Shown: one piece after another, positions 1-12,419 of the stretch
Layout: every line of letters begins with the position of its first letter
Numbering within the stretch: position 1 is the stretch's first letter
The notes under the pieces: generated by a model
Databases searched by the model: none
Told to the model about the DNA's origin: nothing
The model's input: only the letters and a program-made list of their open reading frames with translations
Assembly (NCBI GenBank): GCA_021904315.1
Contig: CM038907.1
Location: 27,845,223 to 27,909,222, forward strand
Source: Sphagnum magellanicum
Taxonomy: Eukaryota > Streptophyta > Sphagnopsida > Sphagnales > Sphagnaceae
Direction of reading: 5' to 3'
Length of the DNA stretch: 64,000 bases
Translations under genes and position numbers: made by a program

Positions 1-2510
1 TTCCATGAATGGTGCCAAGTTTGGTGGCTCCTGTTGGTTCACTTTAGCCTCCCAAGGTCCCTCTTTCATAATGTTCCCAAATTTTCAAGGCTCTCTTAAG
101 ACTCTGTTCAATAGTTGTGTTGTACAGGATTGCTTAAAACACTAAAGAGTGTGACAAGAGATGTACAAAGCCTGTGACTCCAGTGGCTTTGTTGAATGTA
201 ACTTGAAAGGGTTTCCAGTTTCTAAAACCCTAAACCCTGAAAGGATGAGGCTTCTTGTATAGTTAAGGGGAAACTGCGAGTGAGGAAGGAGAACACAACC
301 CCTTTTACTGATCAATGTTCAAATAGTACAATGGGTGAGGAGCCTCCAACTAAGGCTCTTGTCCTGCACTGCACCATTCATTCTCTAGTGAAAAGTTCCT
401 CAATTCTAGCCTGCTTACTAGGATCCCTTACCTTTGGAGTCCTTCCTGATGGTGTTGCAAGTGGCAACGCGAACCTCAGCTGTGGAGGAGGTCCAGGTAA
501 GTTTGAGAACCTCAACTCTGGGTGTTGTGGCCATCAAACTTGAGGAAGTAGAGGATAAAGCCAGTGGAGAGTGTCGAATGGTTGATTAGGGTCTTGTATA
601 GTTCAGAGAACCTCATGAATAGTGAAACCAGAATTCAATAAAGGGTTGAATTTTTTGCACTACAGTTGAGGAGATGTGCAATGTGTGCAGTTTAGTTGAT
701 GTACCTGAGGAATTTAGTTACTTACCCAAAGCACATTGAGTCAGAAGTTGGAACTTCCCAAACCTTTACTTAATTCTCTTGTTCCATACTCAAAGTTGAA
801 ATTCAACTTGTTTTTGAAAGGCTCTGCAGCTAAATGGGTTCTATCAGATAATTGCCATTGGTTAGTGCTGGCTCACACACACCCACCGATTGGCGGGGTC
901 CTCCCAGTGGCCATTGTATGTACATAGCCACGTAACTATGCAAATCATGGGTGCTGTCTATTGCACCTTAGACGCCATAAACACACACCTGAGGGGCCAA
1001 CAGCTTGCACCAATCTTAACTTCTCACCAGCAAAAGAAGCACCATGTTCATCATCTCTGATTGTTGAGGACATGTGAAGTTTGTCCACTAATGTGTATAA
1101 AATAATAAATTCTCTCAACCGCCGATGGGTAGGTCTAGATTCCATGACTAGCCAATAAAAAGGTTTCATGCATCACGATTGTCAGGATGGTGAATACTTT
1201 GCAAATTGTTTGAGTCCGAATTCTTTAACATGACCTCAACATGTACATGTACATTTTGGAGGGCTCATGGTGATGGGCCCTGTGTACTATAATACTAGTG
1301 TTTCCTTATGTTATCATAAGCGGATTTAATTATCTTTTTTGTTTTTTCAGTCCAAGTGTCACCCATTTTACACATCATTAAACCCTTTTTTTCTTGGAAT
1401 TTTGGACTCACTCTTTTGCCTCAATGTTGTGTGAGAGTTGAAATGAGTTAAAATCCTGAGCCCAAATGAAACTCAAATTTCACACTTAATTTGTGTGAGT
1501 GACTCCTTTTTGTGAACAAACTTTGTTTCCCTACTTTTGGGATTTGTGCTTGGCAATTTGAGAGAACTGATTGAACTTAAGAAATAGGGGGCCGGGGGGA
1601 TGAATCTACAAACTCGACCTCTCTCCTCCTCTCCTGCAGACTTTCGCCAAAAATAGAAATTAAAATTAAAAAATTAGGTCATTTTGGAGGTTTTCAATTG
1701 CCAGAAATGAGGGAAAATATGGTAAAATTTCCAGATTTCTATACTTGGTTTCTGCATTACAATTGAGTGGCACTTTTTTTTTTTTTTTTTGGTAAAAGAC
1801 AGATGTACACCATAGTACACTGGCGGCTTCAGAGCTCTTGTTTGTTGAATAATTAATTGATTTTGAAGATTCCATTTCAAAAAACAGAATGGTTCAAAAT
1901 ATTTCAAAAATATTTTACATTTCTCCTTCCCAAAAATTATTTCCTTGAGAATTTTTTATTTTTTTTTGACTTTTCTAAAAATACTATAATTTGTGTTGAA
2001 GCTAGCAAGGTATTATGGTATACATATAGAGATGTGTGTGTGTGTTTGTGTGTATATGTATCTCATGGGGTGTGATGTAGAAACTAGAAACAAGGAAATA
2101 ACTTAATCAACACAAAATAGTTTCCAAAATGATGAAACCCTGCCAAAACATTTGAAAGAAGTGAAGAAGAAAAAGTAAAAGGAGAGGAAGAAGGCTTTTA
2201 TTTTGCTTCTTGCTATCAATTCCAAGACTAAGAATCTCCTTCTATTGTCCTATACCCTAAAAACACTAAACCTTGAAAAGGATTTTTGTCAGAGCTACAT
2301 TACATATGTTTTTGGCCATTCTTTGTTATTTGTTTTCACTTCCACCAGTAATTCCACCTTCAAACAAAACATGCACAACAAGGCTCTAGAGACTTGGGGC
2401 TAAGGGAAGAGCCTAGTGGAGCTGGTGATGAAGGTATGAGTGTAGGACTAGGAAAGGTGGGCACCCAATTAAACAAACACTTTGATATCTTATTTTCAGG
2501 AAGTGTTCTA
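1..2510. other. No recognisable gene
   Basis: Short ORFs only (longest 87 codons at 280-543), without recognisable domains. A telomere-like AACCCTAAACCCT occurs near 226-238 and a TG run near 2034-2053. Confidence 0.5.
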
Positions 2511-2792
2511 CATTAGAGAGTATCTTAAGGCAAAAGAAGAATCATGAAAACACAAATATTTCACCATGCAAAAATATAATCTTCAAAAAATCCTCTAAAT
2601 GAAACCAAAATCATTCAAGATATTATAACTCTAGAACTAATCTCAAGTTTCAAACACAAGCCAAAATACTATCTTTCAAAATTCTTCACATAAAAATTAG
2701 ACCTATTACCTAGGGACCAAAATCCCTTAAGCTACTATACTCTATAATGAATCTAAACACAATATCCTTGCCTTGGTAGGCAAGGCCAACAA
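2511..2792 (-). repeat. Dispersed repeat R1, copy A
   Basis: In reverse complement it starts TTGTTGGCCTTGCC, passes a short GC hairpin and TTTAGATTCATTATAGAGTA, then CTTAAGGGATTTTGG, and ends near CTTAAGATACTCTCTAATG. It is alignable to copies B and C over nearly its whole length. No coding content, terminal repeat or poly(A) tail could be assigned. Confidence 0.8.
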
Positions 2793-3642
2793 AGGTATTC
2801 ATCCTCCCCCCCCCCCCCCTCTTGACTACAAGCACTTTGATTTGCCGAAAGATAAAAATAGGTGAAATTTATGCAGAATACAATTCGAGGTTAAATTCAA
2901 ACACCCCATTTCCAAGCCCATAAATCAAACACTTACTTGTAACACAAAGAAGTTGAATTGGAGTCCTTCCTACACTTGGCTGGCCGGCAATGCACACCAA
3001 AATTTGTTTATGGATGAGATCCTAAAAGCATGTATGGATTGAATAGGATCTCAAATGCACATGATATGCATTGAACGGATGGATGTACGCTTTCATGCAA
3101 TAGAACATGACAATGGGTATTCATGTTTGTTTGTGTGAAATTTTTGCATTGTTGCAACAAACAATAATAATAATAATAATAATAAGTGCTAAAAATAACT
3201 GATTTGTGGCTTTTATTGTTCACCAAAATTTTGAGCTTGTTGAAAAATGGAAATCATGGCATTTTTTTTCTTCATTATGTTGTCAAAAAATAGAGAAAGG
3301 TATTTGAATTATTACAGACAAGCACCATTCTTTTTCTTCATCTTCTTATGGATGATATCCATTTGTGGCTTCATCCTGTTTAAGGGCAATCATCGTGCTT
3401 CTTCGTCACTCGGGCAACATCAAAATTTTGATTTAAGAAAGGAAAGAAAAAACAATGTGGACAATGTGGGAAGAAGGTGTGGAGCTTCAAAGTCAAGGGC
3501 AGCCACATGTGTGGGTGCTTTGTGTGAGACAACAACAATAGCAAGGACTTATCCGTGCATTTAGGACCTCCAAGCATAAACAAAGACCCCATGAAGGTAC
3601 ACTAAGGTTGGGTACTAGTACCCAATTGTCTCGTGTTTAAAT
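2793..3642. other. Spacer between inverted R1 copies
   Basis: Holds a C run (2806-2819), an AAT run (3162-3184) and a 105-codon ORF (3247-3564) that is hydrophobic then basic and matches nothing I know. No inverted pairing was seen beyond the R1 copies. Confidence 0.45.
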
Positions 3643-3983
3643 TTGTTGGCCTTGCTACCAAGGGCAATAATATTGTGTTTAGATGCATTATAGAGTATGG
3701 TAGCTTAAGGGATTTTGGCCCCCTAGGTAATAATAAATAATAGGTCTATTTTTATATGAGGATTTTTGAAAGATGATACCTATTTTTTGGCTTGTGTTAA
3801 AACTTGAGATTAGTTATAATAGAGTTATAATAACTTGATAGGTTTTTGGTTTCTTTTAGAGAATTTTTTGAAGATTATATTTTTGCATGGTGGAATATTT
3901 GAGTTTTCTGTAATTCTTCTTTTGCCTTAAGATACTTTTTAATGCAAATGGCAAGGCCATAGTGTGACACACCCCTTGTTTTT
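3643..3983 (+). repeat. Dispersed repeat R1, copy B
   Basis: Same order of blocks as copy A on the opposite strand, so A and B form an inverted pair with about 850 bp between them. It extends past A at the far end, sharing the AATGCAAATGGCAAGG and CCTTGTTTTT blocks with copy C. Confidence 0.8.
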
Positions 3984-4734
3984 TTGGGGGTCTTGAGACT
4001 CGGTCCATAATGTAATGTAAGCTTTTAAAGCCTGACATTGTACACAACAAATGGGCCGGGGAAGGGGGGGGGGGAGGGAAAAACTCCATTCTTGTGGTAG
4101 TAATCAATTTTATGTCCGTAGTGTGAAATGATTACATACAACATGATGATAGTAATGTAGATCTGGAATGATTATCGAATATTTGATTACCGTAAAAAAC
4201 ACTCCTTAGGTTAGGTTAGGTTAAGAAGGTTAGGTTGCGGTAATTGAACCAGAACACTTGAACTAGAACAACACTCCCCATCCCGCCATGAAATAACCTT
4301 CACAAGTACAGCAAAAAAAAACACAGCAAAAATCAGTTATGACAACAGAGCTGAGCCTGGATTCCAATGGAAATTCCAAGGAAGGCAAGACAGAATTGTT
4401 GCATGAATATTGTGCCTGGCATGCATGGTGGTCCTCTTCTTCACAAGTATGTGTCTGGGAACACTGGAAAAGAAAGGAGTGTGGCAGCCTTTTTCTTGTA
4501 TGGAGACACTAAAAACAGAAAATGGGGGGGGAAAAAAAAAAAAAAAGAAGAAGAAGAAGAGAAGAAAAAAAAACAAGAGGAGGTTTTCCAGGGGTTTTAA
4601 ATTGCCATATATTTCCTAGAAAAAAAAAGAAAGAAGATTCAACAGAGTTTTTCTCTATTAGGTTCCAGTAAGTAAGTAGCCAAAATTATAGAAGAATGCT
4701 TCATTTTTGTAATCTTTGTATCTTGTTTGTAATT

Positions 4735-4838
4735 GCCAAATTTGGCTAAATCTTCTTATGGATGATCTCACCACTTTGGTGAATGAAAATCCTCTTGCAG
4801 ATGATGATCACCACTTTGGCTACATCACAAAATTGGGA
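4735..4838 (+). repeat. Dispersed repeat R2 (AGCCAAATTTGGCT family) copy
   Basis: Contains GCCAAATTTGGCTAAATCTT, then CTTATGGATGATC, an inserted or duplicated middle, and ATCACCACTTTGGCTACATC. It matches the 27271-27335 copy in reverse complement and resembles the two arms of the foldback at 46498-46618. Confidence 0.65.
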
Positions 4839-7800
4839 ATAATTAAATAAATAAATAAAGAAATACTGGTGTGCTGCTTTTCAAGCAAGGTGGGTCCTGG
4901 GGTCTGAAAGGCAGAGTGATATATGACATGCATGGCAGAGCATTAAGGAGCACCATAGTATTCAAGGGTTTGCTTCAGGGCATCATTGGTCATGTACCCA
5001 ACTCCTTTCACAATTGCCAGTGGAAGATGTATTATCATTTATGAGTGCTGGAGGGAACTCTGGCAAGCAGCAGCAATTAGATGCCTCAGTAAGTAACTAC
5101 TTTCTTATACATTCTCTTCAATAGTTTTTGTTGTTGTTGTTGTTGTTTTTGTTTGGCAATGTTTTGGAGGAACATTCATTTGAGCAAATATTTCAGCCAT
5201 TCCTTAAATTTGAAGGCATGGTGGGTTGCCATTTATGGTGCATGGAGGTACCCTTCGAACTTTGCTCTTCAAAGTAAAAAAGAATGGATGGAGACTTGCC
5301 ATTTACGAAACTCTCTTTCAGAGAATCTCCACCGGGGTATATTAATAACCTTGATAATGGCAAAATAAAATCACCTCATTGTTGCGCATGTGAACTACAA
5401 AACATCCAAGCTCTGGCAAAAAACAATGTTTTAACCTCCACATTTGTGATTGATCCTAGGGTCTCACCAACTTGAAATTCTGACATCATTGCAAGCATCA
5501 CCCTCACCACAACCCTGCCTTCAAAATGACCACAAGGTTGCAAAAAGGCAAAAGACATTCATTGTGACATGAAGCAAGTAGAAAGCAATAGCATCAATGC
5601 CCAAGTTTGCATCATCATGGTTATGGCATTAGCCATTTTGGAGAAGACCTTCATCATACAAGACTATAGTATGATGACCTTATTTTCCATGGCCAACGAT
5701 CAACTATAGTCCCATGAGATCAACTATAGTCCCATGAGGTTTGCAAATACTTTCATAGTTGAAGAAAAGAAAAACTAAAAATCTTTGAACATGCCTCAAA
5801 CTCAAACATTACAACACCCCAAACAAATTATGCAACAAAAGGATCCACCTTTGTAAAAGCCTCCACCCATTTTCCAAGCAGTTCAACAATCACAAAAACC
5901 AAGGAAAAAACAAATGATAGAACACCATACATTTGGCAAGTTAGCATGCATAGCTAAAAAAATGGAAAATTTGTTAAACTCAACAATGTAATGCAAAAAT
6001 ATGTAAAAATGAAAAGTTCAAAGATTCAATGCTCAACGGTGATCAACTAAATCATTCCTTAGATTGTAATATGCTTGTTGGCTCTCAATTTCTTTTATGT
6101 TTTCAAAATATTTTGCAAATGTGAAACCCCTCTTCATCTAAATGGCATTGGGCACTTCAACTATTGGTTTCAAAACATTGCCCTATTCATCTTCCATTAT
6201 CATGGTATGACGCATGCCATTAGCATGTCTACAATCACATTATGATCCCACAGTTAGCAAGGACTAACCATGATTTGCCATTTTGATTACAAAACACCAA
6301 AATATACCCAAAGGACTTTGATTCATAGCTAAATCCAAGAAGTTACAAGCGAAGCCTTTAAAGTACAATTCACTTTGCAAGATGGAAAAGGAGGAATAAA
6401 GGAAGCATGTTAAGACTCTACTTGAGAATCTTCTTTCAAAAAGATTGGTGCATGTGGATGGTCCAACTCCATTGAACATGACACATTTATAATGTACAAC
6501 TGACCCTTCATTCACAACACCTAGAAAATAAAAGCTAGAAAAAAATAGTAGCATGCATATGTGAACCACAACATCTTTTCATTGAATAATGTTGTGGCTC
6601 ACATCCTTGCCACATTTTTTTCCCATATAGTTCAAGGATTGTGAATACAAAACACAACCCATGAGAATATATGCCAAATAACCAACAACAAATATTGAAA
6701 ATGCACATTGTTATTCATGATGAAATTGAGGTTAACACTCACACCCCCCAACAAATCTTGAATTAAAGGCCACTTGTTTAAAACATTCAAATCAATGTTT
6801 TTTTTAATAACTCAAAATACACATTCTATATCCACAAAAAAAGATTAGTTACTGCCTTTGGTATGATTGATTTGTTCTTATCTTTGTTTGTGAATGAACC
6901 CTACCAAACAACAAGACAATTTTCCAAATGATAATGCATACAATCTAGTGAAGCAAACATGCATGGCCAACCCCTCTTTGCATTCATTTTCAAATTTTTT
7001 TCAAATTTATATGTGTGGGTTGCTAGAGGAATTTAGGTTGAAAGACTTTTATGACTGTTTTGACAAAACTTTTGAAAGATGTGAATGAAGTGTTTTTATC
7101 AATTCTACAATACTCATCATAAGCATTGGTAGTTTGACCATATGCAAGCATGTGTAATGCACTTCTGCATTTTTGAATGGAATTCAAATTTACAACATCA
7201 CACACATAAAACTTTTGTACAAAATATCATCATGTGCACAAATGTTTTTCATGGTTCAAAAGAACAATGGGCAACACATTCAATATTGATAAGGAAATAA
7301 ATGATTGTCGTAGATTGGATTATTTGTGCATTAATTTGATAAAATTTGACGATGGTTTGATTTCACATTTTCAATTTAGTTAGTCTACAACATGGGAACG
7401 ACCTTTTGTGTTGCTTTTTTGCTTACAATTAAAGAATTGGTATTTGCAACAACAATGTAACAAACACAAGATTAGTTGAAGTTTCATTTTCAAAAACTTG
7501 CATGATCCCATTGACTAGCTATTGTCATTATTGCATCATTGTGTTGCAAAGGAACAAGTTGCAACACTAACAAAAATATCGTTGTTATAGTAAGTTATTA
7601 TAGCAAATTAAGACAAGATGAACTTGGTGAAATCACCAAGATCAAAATTGTTATAATAGGTCAAGATGAAGTGAACTTGAAGAAATCACTTTGCAAAGGA
7701 TATTGTAACAAGTTGCAATGAAAACAAGTTTGATCAAACAAGCTTGTAAAGAAGGTCATGTTGAGTTTCTAAAGATGGCCGTGTTGCAAGAAGACAAAAG

Positions 7801-9524
7801 AGATTAATTTCCTTTGTAACGATAGGTCACGATGACAAAGGATGAATGGACTTCGTTATGTATCTACTCTTACAAATGACGACCAACCACATTACTAGTG
7901 AGGTACAACCAATTTTTCCAATTGATGGTTGGAAATGCTTTCATATAACTAAATGAGATTTGCCTTATTAACCCTACATGTACAAATTGTCACGACTAGA
8001 ATTCTCTAATGTTGGTTAAGCACCCGCTTTGGTGGTTTAGATTTGTTAGTTTTTAATCCAATTAATATGAATTGAATTGGAATTGGGTTTAATTTTCAAA
8101 ACTAAAACCATAGTCAAAATTGGATTTTAAAAAAGAACCATACCTAGAATTGAATTCCCAATTTAACAAACATGTGGAACCAAAATTCAAGCCAAAATAT
8201 ATGTTTATGAAAACCTAAAATTGAGATGAGATGTCAATTTTTTGTTTAAGTTAATAAAAATTGAATTGGAATTGTATCTAAGTTTTGAAATTGAAACAAA
8301 ATTTTTTGAAAAATTTGAACTGAGTCTTAGTTCCATTTATGTGTAAAATCAAAATTGAAATCGAGATAATTCTAAGTTGTTTTTTTAAGCAAGAACTAAA
8401 AGTTCTTCATAAAAATAAAAAATCGACCAACATTAGATTTGACATTAAGATGTATCATACATTATTTATACACATTTTACTCATTAAATATATGTGAATG
8501 AACATACCTTGAATATATTGAAATGTATTGTTGCAATTTTTTTGTCTTTATTCTTGGTTTAAATGTACCATTAGCTATCAAAAAAATACAAAATACCTAA
8601 CATCAAGAACAAACATTCTATAGTTGTTTGTTAACAAAGGTCAAATAATCATAAAACTAATTAATTTCAAGTTACAAATTATATATATAGTTTAAATGTT
8701 TCAAAATTGAGTACAATTTTTATCAACTTATCATTACATGTTTATTGACATTAATTATTAGAAAATAGATAAGAAAAAACTTGAATGGTGGACAACAAAT
8801 TTACCATTCTCAATAAATTTGTGAAAATCATTAGCTTTTCATAACCTCAAGCTCTTTTAAGAAAAACCATTTTCCACTTGAAAAAGGTTGAATCCAAATG
8901 TAAAATAAGTGTATCATGACCAGTAGGTGATATATTCAATGAAGAATCCCAATCCAAAGTTTTGAAAACTCAAGGAACATCTTTTGATGAGGTTTTGTTG
9001 ACTCAAGCCCCATTTTTGGTGATGTTTGCTTTGAAAAACGCAAAAAATTAGCTTGCCATAACCACACAAGATGATAACACATACTCTCCTTGAACTTCAT
9101 ATCAATGAGGATGGTTACAAAGTACCCTCCAAACAACCTTCACCATATCAAAAAGGATTACAAATTCATGAACAACCCGACAATATATTTTGGTGAAGAT
9201 TAGAAAGCGAAGAAACATTTGAAAGTTGGAAGTTTGGATTCATCACCATCTCTTAACATTTTAAAAACATAAGGGCTCCTCCTTGAAGATTGTAAGATAT
9301 ACTTCTCTTGGACTTCAATGAATGCTTTTTTTAAAAAGGTAGCCTCAAACTACATCAAGCAATTTGTAGCATGCTTTTACAATTGAGAGATCATCATTCA
9401 ACATGTTTGGATCATTTTTGGTTTTGTTTCTTGCATTTGTGTTGTGATTTGTTAAGTTGAAAAAAGTTGGTTGGTTGGATTTGGTGCCCATGTGCCCCAC
9501 ATATAATGGTTTTATGTAAAGGAA
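4839..9524. other. AT-rich stretch without recognised genes
   Basis: GTT run at 5124-5150, a 21 bp tandem duplication at about 5698-5738, and AT-rich DNA with degenerate AATTG words at 8050-8400. ORFs reach 101 codons (6264-6569, minus) with no recognisable domain. Confidence 0.45.
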
Positions 9525-9550
9525 GTAAAGCCCTGGGCCATGGGCTTTAC
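9525..9550. other. Small perfect hairpin
   Basis: GTAAAGCCC (9525-9533) pairs with GGGCTTTAC (9542-9550) around an eight-base loop. It is followed by an unusually GC-rich patch (9551-9580). Nothing identifies a terminator or mobile-element end. Confidence 0.5.
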
Positions 9551-10003
9551 GAGAGTCCGCTTGCACTCGGCCCCGCTGAATACATACATATACCTATCTA
9601 AATGCCTTTGGTCCACAAAGTTTAAAGCAAGGACAATAATACTAACTAAAACAAAACCCACCCCATCATCCCCCCCTTGGAGCCACATTGTACTAATTTA
9701 TAATTAATGTGATTATGATGCACCTAATCAATTTTAAGTGTACTTAATTTGTGCTGTACATAACTCAACCCAACCCAACTCAACTCAACTCAAAAGGATA
9801 CCACCCAAAATGAAAACTTCAATCAACTAGACATGAATGTATTTACATCTATACACATGGCTAAGACTATCAATTCCCTTAAATTCACTAAACACCAAGC
9901 CAATGGGCCTAAAAGACTCATTGGAATTCAATGTAGCTGTGGGTGTTCAAATCATCACTAGGGCTATAATACTACTACTACTACTAGATGTTGTTAGTTG
10001 TTT

Positions 10004-10341
10004 ATTGGCCTTGCCTTAGTAGGCAAGGATATGGTGTTTAGATTCATTATAGAGTATAATAGTAGCTTAAGGGATTTTGGCCCCTAAGTAATAATAATAA
10101 TAATAATAATAATAATAGGTCTATTTTTTTTATTATATGTGGATTTTTGAAAGAAGATATTTTGGCTTTTGTTGAAACTTGAAATTAGTTATTATAGAGT
10201 TAGAATATATCTTTAAGGATTTTGGTTTTTTTTTTTTTTTTGAAGATTTTTTTTTTTGTATGGTGAAATATTTGAGTTTTTCATAAATCTTCTTTTTTAA
10301 TGTAAATGGCAAGGTGACAGTGTAAAACACATGCCTTGTTT
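10004..10341 (+). repeat. Dispersed repeat R1, copy C
   Basis: Starts TTGGCCTTGCCTTAG, then TAGGCAAGG, forming a CCTTGCC/GGCAAGG hairpin at its edge. It shares AGTAGCTTAAGGGATTTTGG with B and carries an expanded AAT run at 10089-10116. It ends with TAAATGGCAAGG and CCTTGTTTTT blocks as in B. Confidence 0.8.
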
Positions 10342-10523
10342 TTATTAAAGTTATCTGTAAAGTCCTCCCTAGTTTCATACCCAATCTCATTCTTTTGTCT
10401 CAGTTTCATCCCCCATTATGGATCATCATCCACAAAGTCCAAAAGTTCGGAGATGAAATCACAAAAAATTGGGGACCAGTGATTAAAATCCAAGTCAACT
10501 GGGCTATGAAATCATCTAGGTAG

Positions 10524-10978
10524 TCCGTTCCGTCCGTCCGTCCGTCCATCCGGGCCACAGTGAACCAGCACCCACCAGTGCACCGTGAAGGATGAATGAT
10601 AAGTGATCATGAAACAGTTTTCTGTTGGGGTTCAGTTCCCTAGCGAACCATGGTGGTGGTTACCTCAGTTGCTTTTTCTTTTAACCTACCTACCTACCAA
10701 CAACCCACAAGCAAGTTGTTAGTAAGTAGGTAGGTAATAAAAAACAGCCCTTACTTACTTACATAGTAGTTACCTATTTTCCTACCTATCTACCTATGAA
10801 TGAGACCTATTTTCCTACAGAATTGGTTACCAAGGTGAAACCAAATATTAACTCAGTTGAGGTTCATCCACAAGTGAGTAATAACAGGCATCCAGTGGAT
10901 GGTGCGCTGGTGGTGGGTGCTGGGTCACTGTGACCGTCCGTCCGTCCGGCCATCCATCCATCCGTCCGTCCGTCCGTC
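10524..10978. repeat. Inverted GC-rich arms with TCCG microsatellites
   Basis: The left arm at 10555-10584 (CACAGTGAACCAGCACCCAC) pairs with the right arm at 10901-10935 (GTGGGTGCTGGGTCACTGTG) with few mismatches. TCCG runs lie outside each arm (10524-10551 and 10935-10978), but in the same, not inverted, orientation. The ~315 bp interior holds a CCTA-type hairpin (10681-10738). Confidence 0.65.
10681..10738. repeat. Hairpin of CCTA repeats
   Basis: TTAACCTACCTACCTACCAA on the left pairs with TAGTAAGTAGGTAGGTAA on the right across about 20 bases, so this is an imperfect inverted repeat made of short tandem units. Confidence 0.6.
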
Positions 10979-11229
10979 ATGAGGAAAGGAAAAAAGCCCC
11001 CATAAAATTAAAAAAACACTCATGTGAGGTCAAACACTAGAAAAATGGTAGGTTCCTATTAACAAATTTTTTTTGCCATAAATTGACAAAATTTGTTAGC
11101 CAAAAAATTTAAAAACTCCATAATTGACAAACTTTGCCAAATGTTGGTAAGCTCTATTGTCCTAAACACCCATATTGGCTACAAAATTCCATTTTAAATC
11201 AAGAAAAAAGAATTGACACACTTTTGCCA

Positions 11230-12419
11230 CCAACTTAGGCTACTTAGGTTTTTTATTTTGTGTGTCCCAATTTGTTTGTAATTTTGAGCATATTTTGGTG
11301 TATTGGGTGTTTTTCTTTCGTTCGTTCATTTTTGCTTTCTTTCTTTCTCGCTTTTGTCTGGATGATGCGTCGTCTACGCCCGCCCGCCGTGAAATATTGG
11401 AGTTCCTATTTTTGCATCAACTTTTCAACTTGTTGCTCTTGTCATTTGTATTCCGCTTTCTTGCAGTTTGTCTGTCAATGCTCGAGATCTGCTAATATGT
11501 TGTTGTTGAAGTCTTGTTGTTTGCTTTTATGAGAGAATTGTAATAAGTTTTTTTTTTTCTTAAACCATCATTGCAGCTTCTTGGTCTCTTTGTCTGGATT
11601 TTTCGAGCGAGCTCTATTTCAGTTTTTTTTTTGCTTGCTTTTTTTATGAAGTCTTGTCCCGCGTTTGTTCGTTTGTTTGTTCGTTCGTTCTTCGTTCTTT
11701 TGTTGTTTTCTCTCTCTTTGCCTTGAAGGTTTCGTGGAGGCCTGAGACGGATCTTCTTTCTTCCTTTTCTTCAGCCGTGCTGATTGCCCATGAAGGACGT
11801 CCTCCGGGTCTGAATACTACTACGGTGCTCTCTTTCTTTCCGTGCAAACTGTCTGTTCAGGAACTGCAAAAAAAATGATCTCCAAGAAGCGCCGAAGAAT
11901 GTAGGAAGCAGGGTCGTATTGGATCGTATCAAGCTGCCGATGATGATGATGTTTTTGTTTTCTCCGATGCGAATCCGTTGTCATAGAGGACGCGAATCCG
12001 ACGAGTTCTTGAGGATATAATCGAGTCGTAGACTCAAGTTGCTTGATAATTCTTCCTTCTGGATCTTCCTTCTCGACCTGTTCCTCTCTACTTTTGTTTT
12101 TTCTTATTGCGGAGAGACGGACTGCAGCAGGTCGGACTCCTCTCTTCTCTTCTCATGTATTTCCAAGACAGAGGAGGAGGAGGAGGAGGTCCGTATTTGG
12201 AGAAAATTTCCGATTCAACAATGAGAGTTGTGAACGACGACATGAGGAGGATTTGTTTTTTAGAGCAGGAACAGAAGCGGTACGTAAGCCGGCATGAGCA
12301 TGGCGTAACAAGCAAGCAAACCTAGATCATCATCGTCGATCTTCCGTTCGGAAACTTGCATTTCTGGTGACCGATCTATCTATCTAGCAGAGGAAGGGAA
12401 GGGAACAACAACAACAACA
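11230..12419 (+). promoter_or_regulatory. Probable promoter and 5' leader of the VAN3-binding-like gene
   Basis: Between the AT-rich tract and the ATG at 12420 the DNA becomes T/C-rich, with TTCG/TTTG runs near 11310-11345 and 11655-11705, a GGA run at 12170-12190 and a CAA run just before the start. This is typical of plant 5' leaders. Several short upstream ORFs exist (for example 12043-12297) but show no recognisable protein, so they look like leader sequence. No clear TATA box was found and the transcription start cannot be placed. Confidence 0.4.

Noticed and set aside
280-543. 87-codon ORF with moderately balanced composition
   Set aside because: No domain, no splice-supported partners and no recognisable homology; left as intergenic.
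3247-3564. 105-codon ORF with a hydrophobic start (possible membrane protein)
   Set aside because: The hydrophobic part is mostly T-rich low-complexity DNA between inverted repeats; it has no family resemblance or leader signals.
9525-9580. Helitron-like 3' end (GC hairpin)
   Set aside because: No CTRR end at the right distance after the hairpin and no matching 5' end.
12043-12297. 84-codon ORF upstream of the VAN3-binding-like start
   Set aside because: Arg-run from a GGA microsatellite and no conserved content; read as 5' leader.
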